The position numbers and the translations under genes were made by a program. From Epithemia pelagica (Eukaryota > Bacillariophyta > Bacillariophyceae > Surirellales > Surirellaceae): a stretch of 64,000 bases of DNA. The stretch lies in NCBI GenBank assembly GCA_946965045.2, contig OX337241.1, forward strand, positions 2,103,744 to 2,167,743. The letters run 5' to 3'. Below, piece after piece: positions 43,173 through 53,459 of this stretch; the stretch's first letter is position 1; each line of letters begins with the position of its first letter. Under the pieces are notes generated by a model. That model searched no databases. It worked only from the letters and a program-made list of their open reading frames with translations, and was not told the origin of the DNA.

Positions 43173-43928
43173 TTATTCTTGGTCACTTTCGGCTCGGTAC
43201 TGAAGACGAGATGCGGAATCGGTCACTGTAGTGGCTAGTTCTTCAACGTCGTCGTCTTCCAACAAGTGGTTCACGTGTTGAGTGAAGAGAGGGTAGATAG
43301 TCGCACGGAAATCCTGGCAGAGATGGATCTCGTGAACAAAGGAGACGTACTCGTCGAGACGAGTAGTCGGGGTAGGTAGCGGATTCGTCGTCGAGTTGAC
43401 GATCCAGATGGTGTGGAAGTAGTTGGTTGGACGTTCAAAGGAGATGAATCGAATACGGATGGGTTCCACAGGGTTGCCCAACAGGGCTTGGACAATGAAA
43501 CGGCGTCTCGAGCACTGGTTCAAGAGGTCGAGAAGTCGTTGGATGTCCTCAAGGTCAGTCACGGGTTGGACGGACTGGAAATCGATCTCGCGTTCGGTTG
43601 TGGAACGGATCACGTCGGGGTCGGTAGTCGACTCAGTCGGCTCGCGGAAGTGTCGGATATGCGCAGTAAGAAGACGGCTCGTACGTCGGGTGCGAGTAGG
43701 GTTCAAACGGCGAGGCGGAGTCGAAGGTTGAGTCGGGATCGAAGGAGGCTGGACCACTTGGTCCGGGGTCTGGAAGGGATTCGGAGCACTGGCCTGAGTC
43801 GGGGTCGGTTTCGGAGTTTCAATCAAGGGCTCGCCCGGATGGGCCACGGGTGGATGGAGTTCCTCCCCGCTTTGTTGGAAGGAATGAAAGATGTGTCGAA
43901 TAGAGAGGTTGGAATCGTCGTGAGACAT
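43173..43928 (-). CDS. Copia-family ORF1 homologue (chimeric element)
   Basis: From the ATG at 43928 (MSHDDSNLSIRHIFHSF), 251 codons are open. It is related to ORF1 of elements A and B through TPPRRLNPTRTRRTSRLLTA, the HIRHFREPT region, FISFERPTNYFHTIWIVN and YVSFVHEIHL. The frame extends upstream into the LTR, but the later ATG matches the element A/B start better. Function unknown (see 56249-57028). Confidence 0.75.
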   Translation of the reverse strand: MSHDDSNLSIRHIFHSFQQSGEELHPPVAHPGEPLIETPKPTPTQASAPNPFQTPDQVVQPPSIPTQPSTPPRRLNPTRTRRTSRLLTAHIRHFREPTESTTDPDVIRSTTEREIDFQSVQPVTDLEDIQRLLDLLNQCSRRRFIVQALLGNPVEPIRIRFISFERPTNYFHTIWIVNSTTNPLPTPTTRLDEYVSFVHEIHLCQDFRATIYPLFTQHVNHLLEDDDVEELATTVTDSASRLQYRAESDQE

Positions 43929-43952
43929 CGAAAGCTTCTCGGAAATAAACGA

Positions 43953-43966
43953 TGAGACTGTTAATC
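43953..43966 (-). promoter_or_regulatory. Primer-binding site (chimeric element)
   Basis: GATTAACAGTCTCA on the minus strand directly follows the LTR, identical to elements A and B although the LTRs have diverged. Confidence 0.6.
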
Positions 43967-44724
43967 TGATAAACTTCTCTCGATTCAACAGGGGTTAGAC
44001 AGATAGTTAGGATAGGTAAAAGGCTCGCTGAGCCGACAATCGAATCACCAACCGATACAACAATCCTCCACGGGTCAGAGAAGAGTTGCAAGTCGAAGTC
44101 CGCCGTGGGTGGGGGCAGTCGGTCCACTGATAAGAGGTTAGTCTTAAGATGAGTGTTAAAATGGTGATATTAATGATTGTGAGACGATTACTAACTAAGG
44201 TGGTTGACGGTGCCGAAGTCCTGGCTCTTGCATACGGCCATGGATCTGGTGTGATAGGTCCTCACTGGTTGGAGTGGACCGGCATTGGTGTATATTGAAT
44301 GTATAGGGTGATGGATAACATGTATGGGATGCAACAGCTCTTGCTTTGTCGTGGTATAAGTCTTGTCCTGGGCGCGTTGCTGTTTGCATTCTTGGATTTG
44401 TGGGAACAGAGATATGGTCTCGCGTGATCGTGATTCGTGCTTTGATTACATAGACCGTTAGGTCGAATCGTGGATGCGCGTACTCGGATAGTAGAGGCGC
44501 GCACTTGATAGTTTTGGGCGCGCACGTGTTGGGCCATAGTTAATATCCGAGCGGTCGCCGATAACGCGTGCACTGCGAGCATGCCGTGGCCAAATTTATA
44601 GTTTCGCGAGCATGCCGACATTCTTTTCTCACTTTTAGGAAAATGTCATCGGATGCCATAAAATACTAGCATCATTCGATGAGTTGTAGGTTTCGCCACC
44701 TAGTTTTCGGTGAGAATCCTAACA
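43967..44724 (-). repeat. 5' LTR of the chimeric element (758 bp)
   Basis: It starts TGTTAGGATTCTCACCG and ends TTTATCA on the minus strand. The ends resemble the 783-bp LTR of elements A and B, but the interior is diverged and lacks the triple hairpins. Confidence 0.85.
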
Positions 44725-45330
44725 GGTCGGTACCTGCTGGGGACGCGACAAAAGGGGATGACATTTAAGCCAGACCAGAACGCAGGCTTGGAAGTATTCG
44801 TAGACGCCGATTTTGCGGGCAATTGGGACCAGAACGAACCGCACAACGATCGCGATACGGCGCGCTCGCGTCACGGGTACATCATCCGATACAAAGGATG
44901 CCCAGTCGTGTGGAAATCACAACTACAGACAGAGATCGCCCTTAGCTCGACCGAGAGCGAATACACTGGATTGTCATATGCACTACGAGAAGCCATCCCA
45001 CTCATGGAAATCCTGAAAGAAATGAAGGCGCAAGGAATCGACATCGCGGACACAAGGGCAAAGTTACATTGTAAAGTATTCGAGGACAATAGCGGAGCAC
45101 TCGAGATGGCTCGAGTCCATAAGTTCCGCCCACGAACGAAACACCTCAACGTAAAGCTACATCACTTCCGGAGTTATGTGGAGCGAGGGGACATCACTAT
45201 CCACGCGATCCCTACAACGGAGCAATTGAGCGATTACTTGACGAAACCCCTGTCCAGAGCGATGCTCGAACCATTGAGGACACAAGTCATGGGATGGACG
45301 ACCACAATTGTGCGCGAGAGGGAGTGTTAA
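44725..45330 (+). pseudogene. 3' fragment of another copia element (RNase H), with LTR start
   Basis: The frame is open from the junction with the chimeric element's LTR to TGTTAA. It encodes RYLLGTRQKGMTF, LEVFVDADFAGNW, SRHGYIIRYKGCPVVWKSQL and ALSSTESEYTGLS, the RNase H end of a copia family different from elements A and B. Upstream pol is missing. A purine tract (GCGAGAGGGAG) precedes TGTTAAAATAAT at 45326, which is probably the start of its 3' LTR. The LTR's far end was not located. Confidence 0.85.
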
Positions 45331-46240
45331 AATAATAGCATTCTCGCCTCGCGTGCTCAACGGTCACAACGTATACGCGACACAATTTTGGGGACGTTTA
45401 CACGATCCCTAAAAGATCCAAACATTCTAGATCTAAACCATAATCTCTTTTGCCACCTGAGTCCAACTCATCTACTTGGGCCGTAGGAGAGTTTTCACAT
45501 TTGAGGCAGTGGAAAGGATTGATAGCGACATTGTCGTAGAGCCTGACGAAGAAGAGGAGGGCTATTCTCACTGCTTGTTCTAGTTGTACTGCGCTTGGAC
45601 CCCTCAGATCCAAGATGGGACTCAACTTGAGAAAGAAGACCCAGAAATCTGAGGATCAGAACCTGGGCCGCGACAACCACCAGTACGACCCAGGCGAAAC
45701 TTTCCTTCCGTCTTCCTATTATCGAGCACCTCATTCTCTCTGTTGTTGTTTGGCTGACAATGGACGAATACGGATATATTGGCCCTCCTCAATGTTGTTG
45801 TGAATCAAGAGAGAGGGTTAGGTGTCAAAACTGCTTTTTGTTCCGGATAATACCGTCTCATTCTCATCACGGCGATGAATGGACCATCATGCGCGTATCT
45901 TGTCTACCTTACATCTAAAATTATGTGGTCCAGTCGTACCCCCAGTCGGAGTCCCCCAAGCCCAAGCGTCGTGTGTGACACGATACAAACACGTGCAAGC
46001 GCCGGGCGTCTGTCTCATTGTCGCCACAAAAATCAGGTGGTGCGGATGCCTGCATGAACGATGTGGTCTGAATGCAGATATACAAAGAGGACATAGGAGT
46101 TCCGTGTTCCTGTTCTCGATGCTAAACGTGACCACCTGCCTGTCTTCGATGACAGCTTCCTATCTTCACGTTTGGCAATCTCTAGTTTGGTTCAAGTAGG
46201 AGGCACACAAAGGCCGCAGCCCAGAGTCTATATACTCGTT
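45331..46240. other. Intergenic: presumed LTR remainder and 3' flank of the Spb1 gene
   Basis: No gene is supported. The first few hundred bases are probably the rest of the copia LTR begun at 45326. Short ORFs on both strands lack domains. Confidence 0.4.
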
Positions 46241-49200
46241 CTACTTGTGATGTCGTCGCTTCTTGGATCCCGTCAATCCATTTTGTTTGCCCTTTTTCCG
46301 TTTCTTGTCAATCCGGTCCGTGGCTCGTTTGTCCGATTTCATGCGCTTGTCCACTAATTGGACACCCTTGCCACCATTACTCTTGTTCCCGACGGTGGCG
46401 CCCCGACCTCCCTTTTTGGCCACGACATAGGTTTTTCCCGGCTTCGATTTGGATTCTTGTCCTCTCAAGGCCTTGCTAATGGCTTTGAGTTTCATGGCAT
46501 CGCTCATATCATTGTTCTTGGCCACCGCCTCAGCCTTTTTCTTGGCCGTTTCCAATTTAGCCTTGGCGCGCTTGTGTTTGCGCGCTCGTGCTTCGGCCAC
46601 CTTTTGAATCGGTTTGGTCGCCAGTGCCATCATTTGCTCCTTCATTTTGGCCATGAGTGCGGGAGGAATGGGCAATTGGGGACGATAGTGTTTCTTTTCA
46701 TCGTCCACAAACCAATCCGGCAAATCTGATGGATCGTTCCAGGCAAACCGATTGTACGAGGCATCCAGAAAGGACTTTTCCTTGCTTTTTCGAAGCAACA
46801 TGGTACCAATGGCCAAGGTTTCCGCATAATCATCACTGTCGTAATCCTCATGTTCACTGTCATATTTGCGATCGTCCCGGACCGGTAGTACTCCTCCCGT
46901 CGAGACATTTGTGCCGACCACCTCAAATGAAGAATTCTGCTTGTTGCTCTTCTTGTCGTCATTGGGACTTGCTTCGGTCAAGGCTTTTCCCATGCCAGCC
47001 TTTATTTGTTCTCGTGCTTCCAACACTTTTCGTCTCTTCGATTCGCTCATGTGTTTTAACTGTTCGTCATTGTCATTCAAATCTGCTTCGTCGTCGTCGC
47101 CTTGCTTTGCCCCGGGTGCCACTTCAAAGTCCTGTGCTTCTTCCCCCATTTTCTTGGCGCGACGGGCCTGTTTTCGTTCATCCAATGCCATTTGTTTTAA
47201 TCGCTTGACATGGCGTTTCTGTTTGTCTGTCATGGGCATGAGTGCCATAACGTCATGGGCAGTCATTTGACCTGTCCCTGGCTTGTCGTCATCATTCTTT
47301 GCTTTTGATTTGACGGCTTGTTTCTTTGGCGAGTCCTCCTTCTCTTCCTCGTGTTGGGATGAGCTGTCGTCATCAATGTCGCCTTCATTGTCCGAGTCCT
47401 CGTCGTCCTCGTTCCCGTCATTATTCGATTCGGTCGTGGCCGCATGTGCTGCCTTTTGAATACTTTCAAACAGGGGATTGCTAAACCAACGAGCGGTTTT
47501 GGCTGAAGATGGTTCATCCAATTCAAACTTTTGGATCAAGGGATTGCTGGCAGAAGCTTCTTTTCGTTGTCGCTTCAGTTCAGCGTGGACCTCGGCCGTG
47601 ACGGGTTCGGCATGAAAGCCGTCATCGTCACTTTCGTCGTCATCGTCGTCACTGTCACCATCCTCTTTATCGTCCGAATCGTCGTCATCTTTAGGTCCTT
47701 GCAACAATTTGGCGTAGGCCATGGTGTCTTGCATGATTCCCGATTTGTTGGAGAGCATCATTTCTTGGTCTTCAATCGCTTCTTCGATTACTTTTTGCCG
47801 TTGAATCTTTTTGGATCGTTTTTGCAGTTTGGTCCCACTCTTGGCGACGGCGTTCTTGGTACTCTGCAAATACATTTCGTAGGCTTCATCCAAATCTCGT
47901 TCCCGTCGTCGATGTCGTTCTCGCTCATCGTCGGGTACACCTTCTTCCTCCGCTTGGCCCACCACGACATCTTCATCCGAATCTCCAAACACTTGGTCGT
48001 CCGTCACCTTGTCCAGATTGACTTCTGCGGCGGCGGCCAAATCTCCCTTACTAGTAATCGAGGTTAGGGAAAAGAGTTTGCCATTGTCCGGTATATCAAT
48101 CGCATTCAAATCCATACCCAAGGCAGCCTGGCGTCTTCGTTTGGCCGCCTGGGCTCGTTCCTTCTTTTTCAATTTCTTTTTCTCTCGTAACCGGCGTTGT
48201 CGCATTTCGGAAATTTCATTCTGGATCTCTTCTTCTTCCGCGTCGGAATCCAATTCCTTGTCCGAATCGGGAGACGATGCTTCGTCGTCATCACCATCCT
48301 CGTCGTCATCCTCCTTTTCTTCCATTTCCTTGCGCGCCGCCCAGGCTTCTTGCATCTTGACTCTCCATTGCAGCAGGGCCCGAAAGTCGGCCTTGTTTAA
48401 TACTTTAAGGTCGCTGACATTGGTTTGAATTTCCGATGTGGTGAGTGGATGATGCCGCAAAAAGTTGGAATGGGGACAGTTGGCATCAAACTCCATGCCC
48501 GTGGATTGACCCAAGATTTGCACCGCTTCCTTGAATCCAGCCTCGACAAAGTCCTTGACCGATGTAATGTGTCGCATGGTTCCATCCAGAAATTCCATAT
48601 CGTATCCACTCCGTTGTCGTTTGCGTTTGTCAAAATTCTTGTGAAAAATGGAAACTCCGGTGTGCGTCGCATCGGCATTGCCTCCACCCGTCGTATTGCC
48701 TTCCACGGCTTCAAAAATGTGTTTGGGATCCAACAAGCGGGCATCAATTTTGGCCGGAGCCTTGTACTGCCGGGCGACGAGAAAGATTTCGGCCGATTGT
48801 TGTCGACTGGCCTTGGGTTTAAAGACATCGACCTGATCAAACAATTGTTGCAAGAGCCAATGATACGAGGCATAATCACGCGAACGATAAATCTTGGTCA
48901 CAAAGGTTCCACCCAATCTCAAGTGTTGCGTCGCACATTTCAGTGCATGCAAGGCAATTTCGTTTTGTTCGTAGGCATCCTTTCCAAATTCGGCACCGAC
49001 ATTGGGAGCTCCATCGTGCAAGACCAAATCCACCAGCGATGCTTTGCCAGTACTACTATTTCCTCGTTCTCGTTGTCCCTGCGCAATGGCTTGTCGAATT
49101 TCCGCCTTGCACTTGTCCGTTGTGATATCGCCAATCAAGGTGGTAATGTTGGGAAATCCCTTGAAGGATCGAATGGGTAAAATGTCCACGGCCACAATGT

Positions 49201-49533
49201 GCGTCGATTTGGGACAGGTACGGGCCGCCACTTGCGTCCATCCACCGGGAGCAGCACACAAATCCAAGACGGCCGTTTCACTGGATTCCAAACATGGGAA
49301 TTTGCGATTGATTTGAGTCAATTTAAAGGCGGCACGAGAACGCAACCCCTGTTCCTTGGCCACTGTAAAACACAAGAAAAGCAAACAGACGAAAGAGAAA
49401 GACGAACATGGGAAATGGGATGAATCAGTCAAACCAGAGACTTTGACGTAAACATGATTTCTCTCTTTGATGACTTACAATGATAGTATTTGTCCTTATC
49501 ATGGAACTTCTTGCGCTTGCCGTTGACAACCAT
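46241..49533 (-). CDS. SPB1: Spb1-type rRNA 2'-O-methyltransferase (FtsJ family), two exons
   Basis: A short first exon (49533-49479, MVVNGKRKKFHDKDKYYH) joins 49362-46241 across a 116-bp intron (GTAAGT...TTTACAG). The join gives YYHLAKEQGLRSRAAFKL, the hallmark N-terminus of Spb1. The product is about 1,058 residues. The FtsJ Rossmann domain has LDLCAAPGGWTQVAA (SAM binding). Its catalytic K-D-K-E tetrad is visible in RAAFKL, VLHDGAPNVG, TFVTKIYRS and QQSAEIFLVARQ. A long acidic middle region and a Lys-rich C-terminus (KKRKKGKQNGLTGSKKRRHH) follow, as in yeast Spb1. It methylates the A-loop of large-subunit rRNA during 60S assembly in the nucleolus. Confidence 0.93.
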
Positions 49534-50298
49534 GGTCTAGCGCTGTTTTCTTTGCCCTCGACCCCTTGGAGGCAAAAAGTCGTCATGATGGGTGGTCGTC
49601 CAGTAGACCAACCCTTCGACCGACAGACCGGACGACCAGTGACGCAGAATACGTGAATGAGCAGTCGGGTATTTGGGGGAATCATGGTTTGGTTCACGGA
49701 TCGTCTCCCCGGAAAATCTTGCTCTCTGTTTCGCCACACGCCGGCCGAAGTTGGGTTCCTTGCAAGAATCAAAGCTGGCGGGCAAGGCCAACGAATACAT
49801 ACAAGTAGGCCAAGTATTCCTCAAATTTCTTGCCTCCCTGCAAAAAACATTCGACAAGACGTGATCCGAACCCACACCGCGCATGGGGAGCGTGTTCCCA
49901 ATGGTGGTTTGCGTCCGGCCCACACAAATTCGTCCACCAAGCCAAAGTTTCGCGTTCTCGTAAATTTCTGAGAGATACACAATTGGCACATTAGTAGACG
50001 GCAAACAACTCGAGACGACGATAATAAGCCCAATGCGCCATATATATCATGAGGACAAAAATGGTGCTCGTTCGCATACGCATACCCTTCCCAAATTCGT
50101 TCATACCCAAAAATTCAGTTTTCGACCTCTCTTCTCAAGTCGGGACATGGCTATTGGCCTCTCTTCCTCGTCACCAACTCCATCATCTCACAAATCCAAA
50201 CGAGGCAAAAAGTCAAACGGTTCAAAGCAGCAACAAGAAGAAGAAAAGACAGAAGAACGACAACAAGAACCAACAAGAGATCATCAACTACCTCCACC
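49534..50298. other. Divergent intergenic region between Spb1 and FAS1 genes
   Basis: It probably holds both promoters. A 155-codon minus-strand ORF (49537-50004) is open here but shows no recognisable domain and overlaps the Spb1 start region. I treat it as chance. Confidence 0.4.
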
Positions 50299-51672
50299 AT
50301 GTTATCCAAGGCACTTTATTTCCTTTCTACCCTCGCGGTAGCATCTTTGGTTCAGGGCCAGAACTCCCTCCTTTCTCAAGAAGTCGCAACCGATCCAGAT
50401 TTGACCGTCTTTAACCAGGCTCTTGTCTTGACAGGAAACACTGGTCTCTTGGCGGACAGGACCGCCAGTTTGACAGTCTTTGGACCCACGGACGACGCCT
50501 TTGCCATGCTCGACGCTGCCGCTCCCCAACTCACATCGGCACTTTTTACCACCCCGTGGTTGCTTCATTTGAAAGATCTCATTGACTTTCACATTTTGAA
50601 TGGTCAGTCACGACAAGCCAGTTCCTTTCAAGCGGGAGAAGAACTTCTCATGTCCAATGACGAAGACGTCACCGTCGTAAACGGTCCAGCCTTTGAGCCA
50701 TCCGTGATTTTGGGTACAGCCAATGTGGTGGGAGGTGAAACAGTGGCTTTGAATGGCGTCTTGCACAAGCTTGACGATGTTCTTGAAGCACAATTCTTGA
50801 GCGTTTCCGTCTACGAAGCCTTGGTTGGCGTCAACTCTACCTTTGCCACACTTGTGGAAGCTGCGGGTCTCGTTGACTTTTACAATTCCCAATTCGGAAT
50901 CACTGTGTTTGTCCCCACCGAGGAAGCTTTTGCGAGCCTTGACCCTGCTACGGTTTCCTTTCTGCTTTCTCCGGCCGGAAGACAGAGTTTGCGGGATCTT
51001 CTTCTTTACCATACCGTCAATAGTGTGATTCCCTCCTTCAGCATTCCGATTGGACGAAGTGCCAAGCGATCCGTGCAGAAACAAAAGCTGATTCTTGAAC
51101 GAGCTCCATCGCTGGTGACTGTGAATGGACAAGCCGTTGTGGTTTCCGCCGACAATTTGGCAAACAATGGTATCTTTCATTTTATTGATCAAGTTCTAAC
51201 CATCCCATCTGGCCCCATCGCCAAGGGCAAAGGAAAAGGAAAGGGTTACGGCAAGGGCAAGGGCTACGGCAAGGGATATGGAAAGGGCTACGGCAAGGGA
51301 CATGGAAAGAAGGACAGCAGCAGTCGAGGAAAAGGATACTACTCCAAGGGAAAAGGCTACTACCCATCCAAAGGAAAAGGCTACCCCAGTAAGGGATATG
51401 CTGGAAAAGGAAAGGGCACCATCTTTACCATGGGCAAGGGATACCCATCAAAAGGAAAGGGATACGCCTATCCATCCAAGGGCAAGGGATACCCATCAAA
51501 AGGAAAGGGATATGGTTATCCTACCAAGGGATACCCATCGAAAGGAAAAGGATATCCATCGAAAGGAAAGGGATACCCGTCCAAGGGCAAGGGATACCCG
51601 TCCAAGGGTAAGGGATACATTGGCAAGGGATACCCATCCAAGGGCAAGGGATACATTGGCAAAGGATTTTAG
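50299..51672 (+). CDS. Secreted fasciclin (FAS1) protein with Lys/Gly/Tyr repeat tail
   Basis: The ATG at 50299 (CACCATG context) opens 457 residues. Residues 1-20 are a signal peptide (MLSKALYFLSTLAVASLVQG). Two FAS1 domains follow, at about 36-165 (SLTVFGPTDDAFAML, LIDFHILNG, LNGVLHKLDDVL) and 168-300 (GITVFVPTEEAFASL, LLLYHTVN, NGIFHFIDQVLTIP). From residue 305 to the end the chain is GKGKGYGKGKGYG and then about ten units of YPSKGKG. FAS1 domains mediate cell adhesion and matrix binding. A lysine-rich, regularly spaced tail is reminiscent of silica-associated or adhesive proteins. In a diatom a role in the wall or mucilage is plausible, but this is inference. No GPI signal or membrane anchor is seen. 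Confidence 0.85.
   Translation: MLSKALYFLSTLAVASLVQGQNSLLSQEVATDPDLTVFNQALVLTGNTGLLADRTASLTVFGPTDDAFAMLDAAAPQLTSALFTTPWLLHLKDLIDFHILNGQSRQASSFQAGEELLMSNDEDVTVVNGPAFEPSVILGTANVVGGETVALNGVLHKLDDVLEAQFLSVSVYEALVGVNSTFATLVEAAGLVDFYNSQFGITVFVPTEEAFASLDPATVSFLLSPAGRQSLRDLLLYHTVNSVIPSFSIPIGRSAKRSVQKQKLILERAPSLVTVNGQAVVVSADNLANNGIFHFIDQVLTIPSGPIAKGKGKGKGYGKGKGYGKGYGKGYGKGHGKKDSSSRGKGYYSKGKGYYPSKGKGYPSKGYAGKGKGTIFTMGKGYPSKGKGYAYPSKGKGYPSKGKGYGYPTKGYPSKGKGYPSKGKGYPSKGKGYPSKGKGYIGKGYPSKGKGYIGKGF
51215..51672 (+). repeat. Coding repeat: GGCAAGGGATAC-type units
   Basis: Degenerate 21-bp units encode YPSKGKG, with shorter GYGKGK units at the start. Codon variation (AAG/AAA, GGC/GGA) between units argues against very recent amplification of most of them. 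Confidence 0.85.
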
Positions 51673-52262
51673 AGGTCTGCATGTGTGATTTAATGAAAAG
51701 ATGAAAATGAAAATCAAGACCCATGCTTGTAAGCAAGTATTACGCGTTGTGTCACAACCATTGTACAATACAACTAACTATAACCGAAGTATAACAAAAA
51801 GCTTTTACGATACTATGGTTCATCGTTCTTACCTGCGCTCTCCGTACACACAAACTGGCACCCTCACCTACATGGGACGTCAATGGGCCCATTTCCACAT
51901 AACCAACGAGTGAATCTATGATGGGCATGGTCGGCAAACCATCAGCTGTCTTCGTCATCGAATTGCGAAAACTCGCCATCGTCTAGAAAGCCTCGAAATA
52001 TAGTTACCCATGCTACCGGAGGTTCTTTGAAAACGATTGCGGCACAACAGTCGCATTTGTAATCTCTACTTGATGAGGTTCCACCTGGAATTTCTTTTGC
52101 TGCCGTACAACTGCCAACACACGAAGGACGCCATGTGAGCGTGATGCCATCTCGTTCGTGCGACAGGCTGGCAAGAGATCTCTACAACAGAGGCGACAAG
52201 GAATCGGATCGACCAAGACAAGGACTCATTAAACAACAACAACAGCAACAAGAAGATTGGCC
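51673..52262. other. Intergenic, no gene seen
   Basis: This gap lies between two plus-strand genes. It should contain the FAS1 3' UTR and the promoter of the J-domain gene. Short ORFs on both strands have no support. Confidence 0.5.
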
Positions 52263-53459
52263 ATGAGTGAACAAAACGCCGATGTGGGAAGCGACGACTT
52301 TTCCGGTTTGGCTGGATTCTTTTTCTACGCCTTTATTGTTCATCCCATTACGGCGTGGATCCTTCGACCGGGTCGATTTGAACGAAAAAAGTCGATTCTC
52401 TATGCGATTGCGTTTCTTACCGCTCTTGCCGCCATCAAGACAGGTACGTCACTATGCCGAATGGCTGGATAGATGTTTGTTTTCCATTTGTGGATCTTAA
52501 CATGTCGTTGGACCTCACGTCATTTTGATACACCCTTTTGTATTACAATGTGTCAATCAGGTTTGGAAATGCAACAACGGGGCCCCAACTATTATTCACT
52601 CCTCGGTGTAACGAGATCATCGAGTCCGCTCGAAATCAAGCGGGCCTACAAAAAGCTCAGTTTGCAACTGCATCCCGATAAAAATCCCAGCCCGGATGCG
52701 TCGGATCAATTTGATGCGGTGAAACAGGCTTATGATGTTCTCATGGATTTGCAATATCGAGATGTCTACAACAAATTTGGAGCGGAAGGAGTTCGAAGCA
52801 ATAAAAATTACGATGAAATGAGCTTTTTGGTGGAGGTGGCCATTTACTACATTTCGTATGGAATGATGGCTTTTATGTTAACCTTGGGAAAGGGCAGCGG
52901 GGAAGCCCGAAATTGGATATTTACTGGTCTCATTGCCATGCTTGTGGTCGAAGTAGTGCTCATGACGTCGAGAACCAACCCCTTTCCTTCATGGTTCATG
53001 CCTCAAACCACAGAATACGACTTTGTTTGGTTATTGAAATCACTCTTTCCGGCCTTTTTAAATGGATGTCGATCACTGGGGGCGTTTCTCTACGTGGACA
53101 TGGATGCGCAAACGCGACAACTTCTCTTGGCCTTGCAAGAACAAAACAAGGATATTTTGCTCGTTTTGCGAGACATTCAAATTGGAGTCCAAACCATTCA
53201 AACGCATGGAGGTGGTGGCGGTGGCGGAGGGTCCGCTCCTCGGTTGGCCACGGATGGTACCAGTTCGGCACCAACTGGTGCTGCCGGTGCCACCCCCACG
53301 GGGAAAATCAAGGAGCTGCAGGAGAGATTGAAAACATCCAATAGCACCGTCGCTCAGGCAGTGCAACAACTTCAATCGGATGGATCTGGAAAATCGTCCA
53401 ACATGGGTTTTTATTTGATGATTCTTGGATACATTGTCATCTCCTACATTTTCAATTAA
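52263..53459 (+). CDS. Membrane-anchored J-domain (DnaJ/Hsp40) protein, two exons
   Basis: Exons 52263-52443 and 52561-53459 join across a 117-bp intron (GTACGT...CAATCAG), giving about 359 residues. The N-terminus has a hydrophobic segment (FAGFFFYAFIVHP-like, residues 13-30) and a second one (LYAIAFLTALAAIKT). The J-domain follows (NYYSLLGVTRSSSPLEIKRA, with the HPD motif in QLHPDKNPS). Then come MMAFMLTLGKG, WIFTGLIAMLVVEVVLM, a glycine run (9 Gly) and a final segment, YLMILGYIVISYIF. It should stimulate an Hsp70, probably at the ER membrane, as Sec63- or ERdj-type proteins do. The exact orthologue is not clear. Confidence 0.85.

Larger units (their letters stand above)
37090..44724 (-). 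mobile_element. Chimeric retroelement: copia 5' half joined to Ty3/gypsy pol
   Basis: On the minus strand the order is a copia-family LTR (44724-43967), PBS, ORF1, conserved leader, copia gag-protease and then, from about 40240, a Ty3/gypsy protease end, RT, RNase H and integrase. The switch lies immediately after RRHEPVATD, the point that in element A precedes the integrase core. No LTR, poly(A) tract or other boundary is visible at the switch. Both ORFs are open. The 3' LTR was not found. Confidence 0.8.

Noticed and set aside
49537-50004. 155-codon minus-strand ORF beside the Spb1 gene
   Set aside because: No domain, composition unlike neighbouring genes, and it overlaps the Spb1 first exon region.
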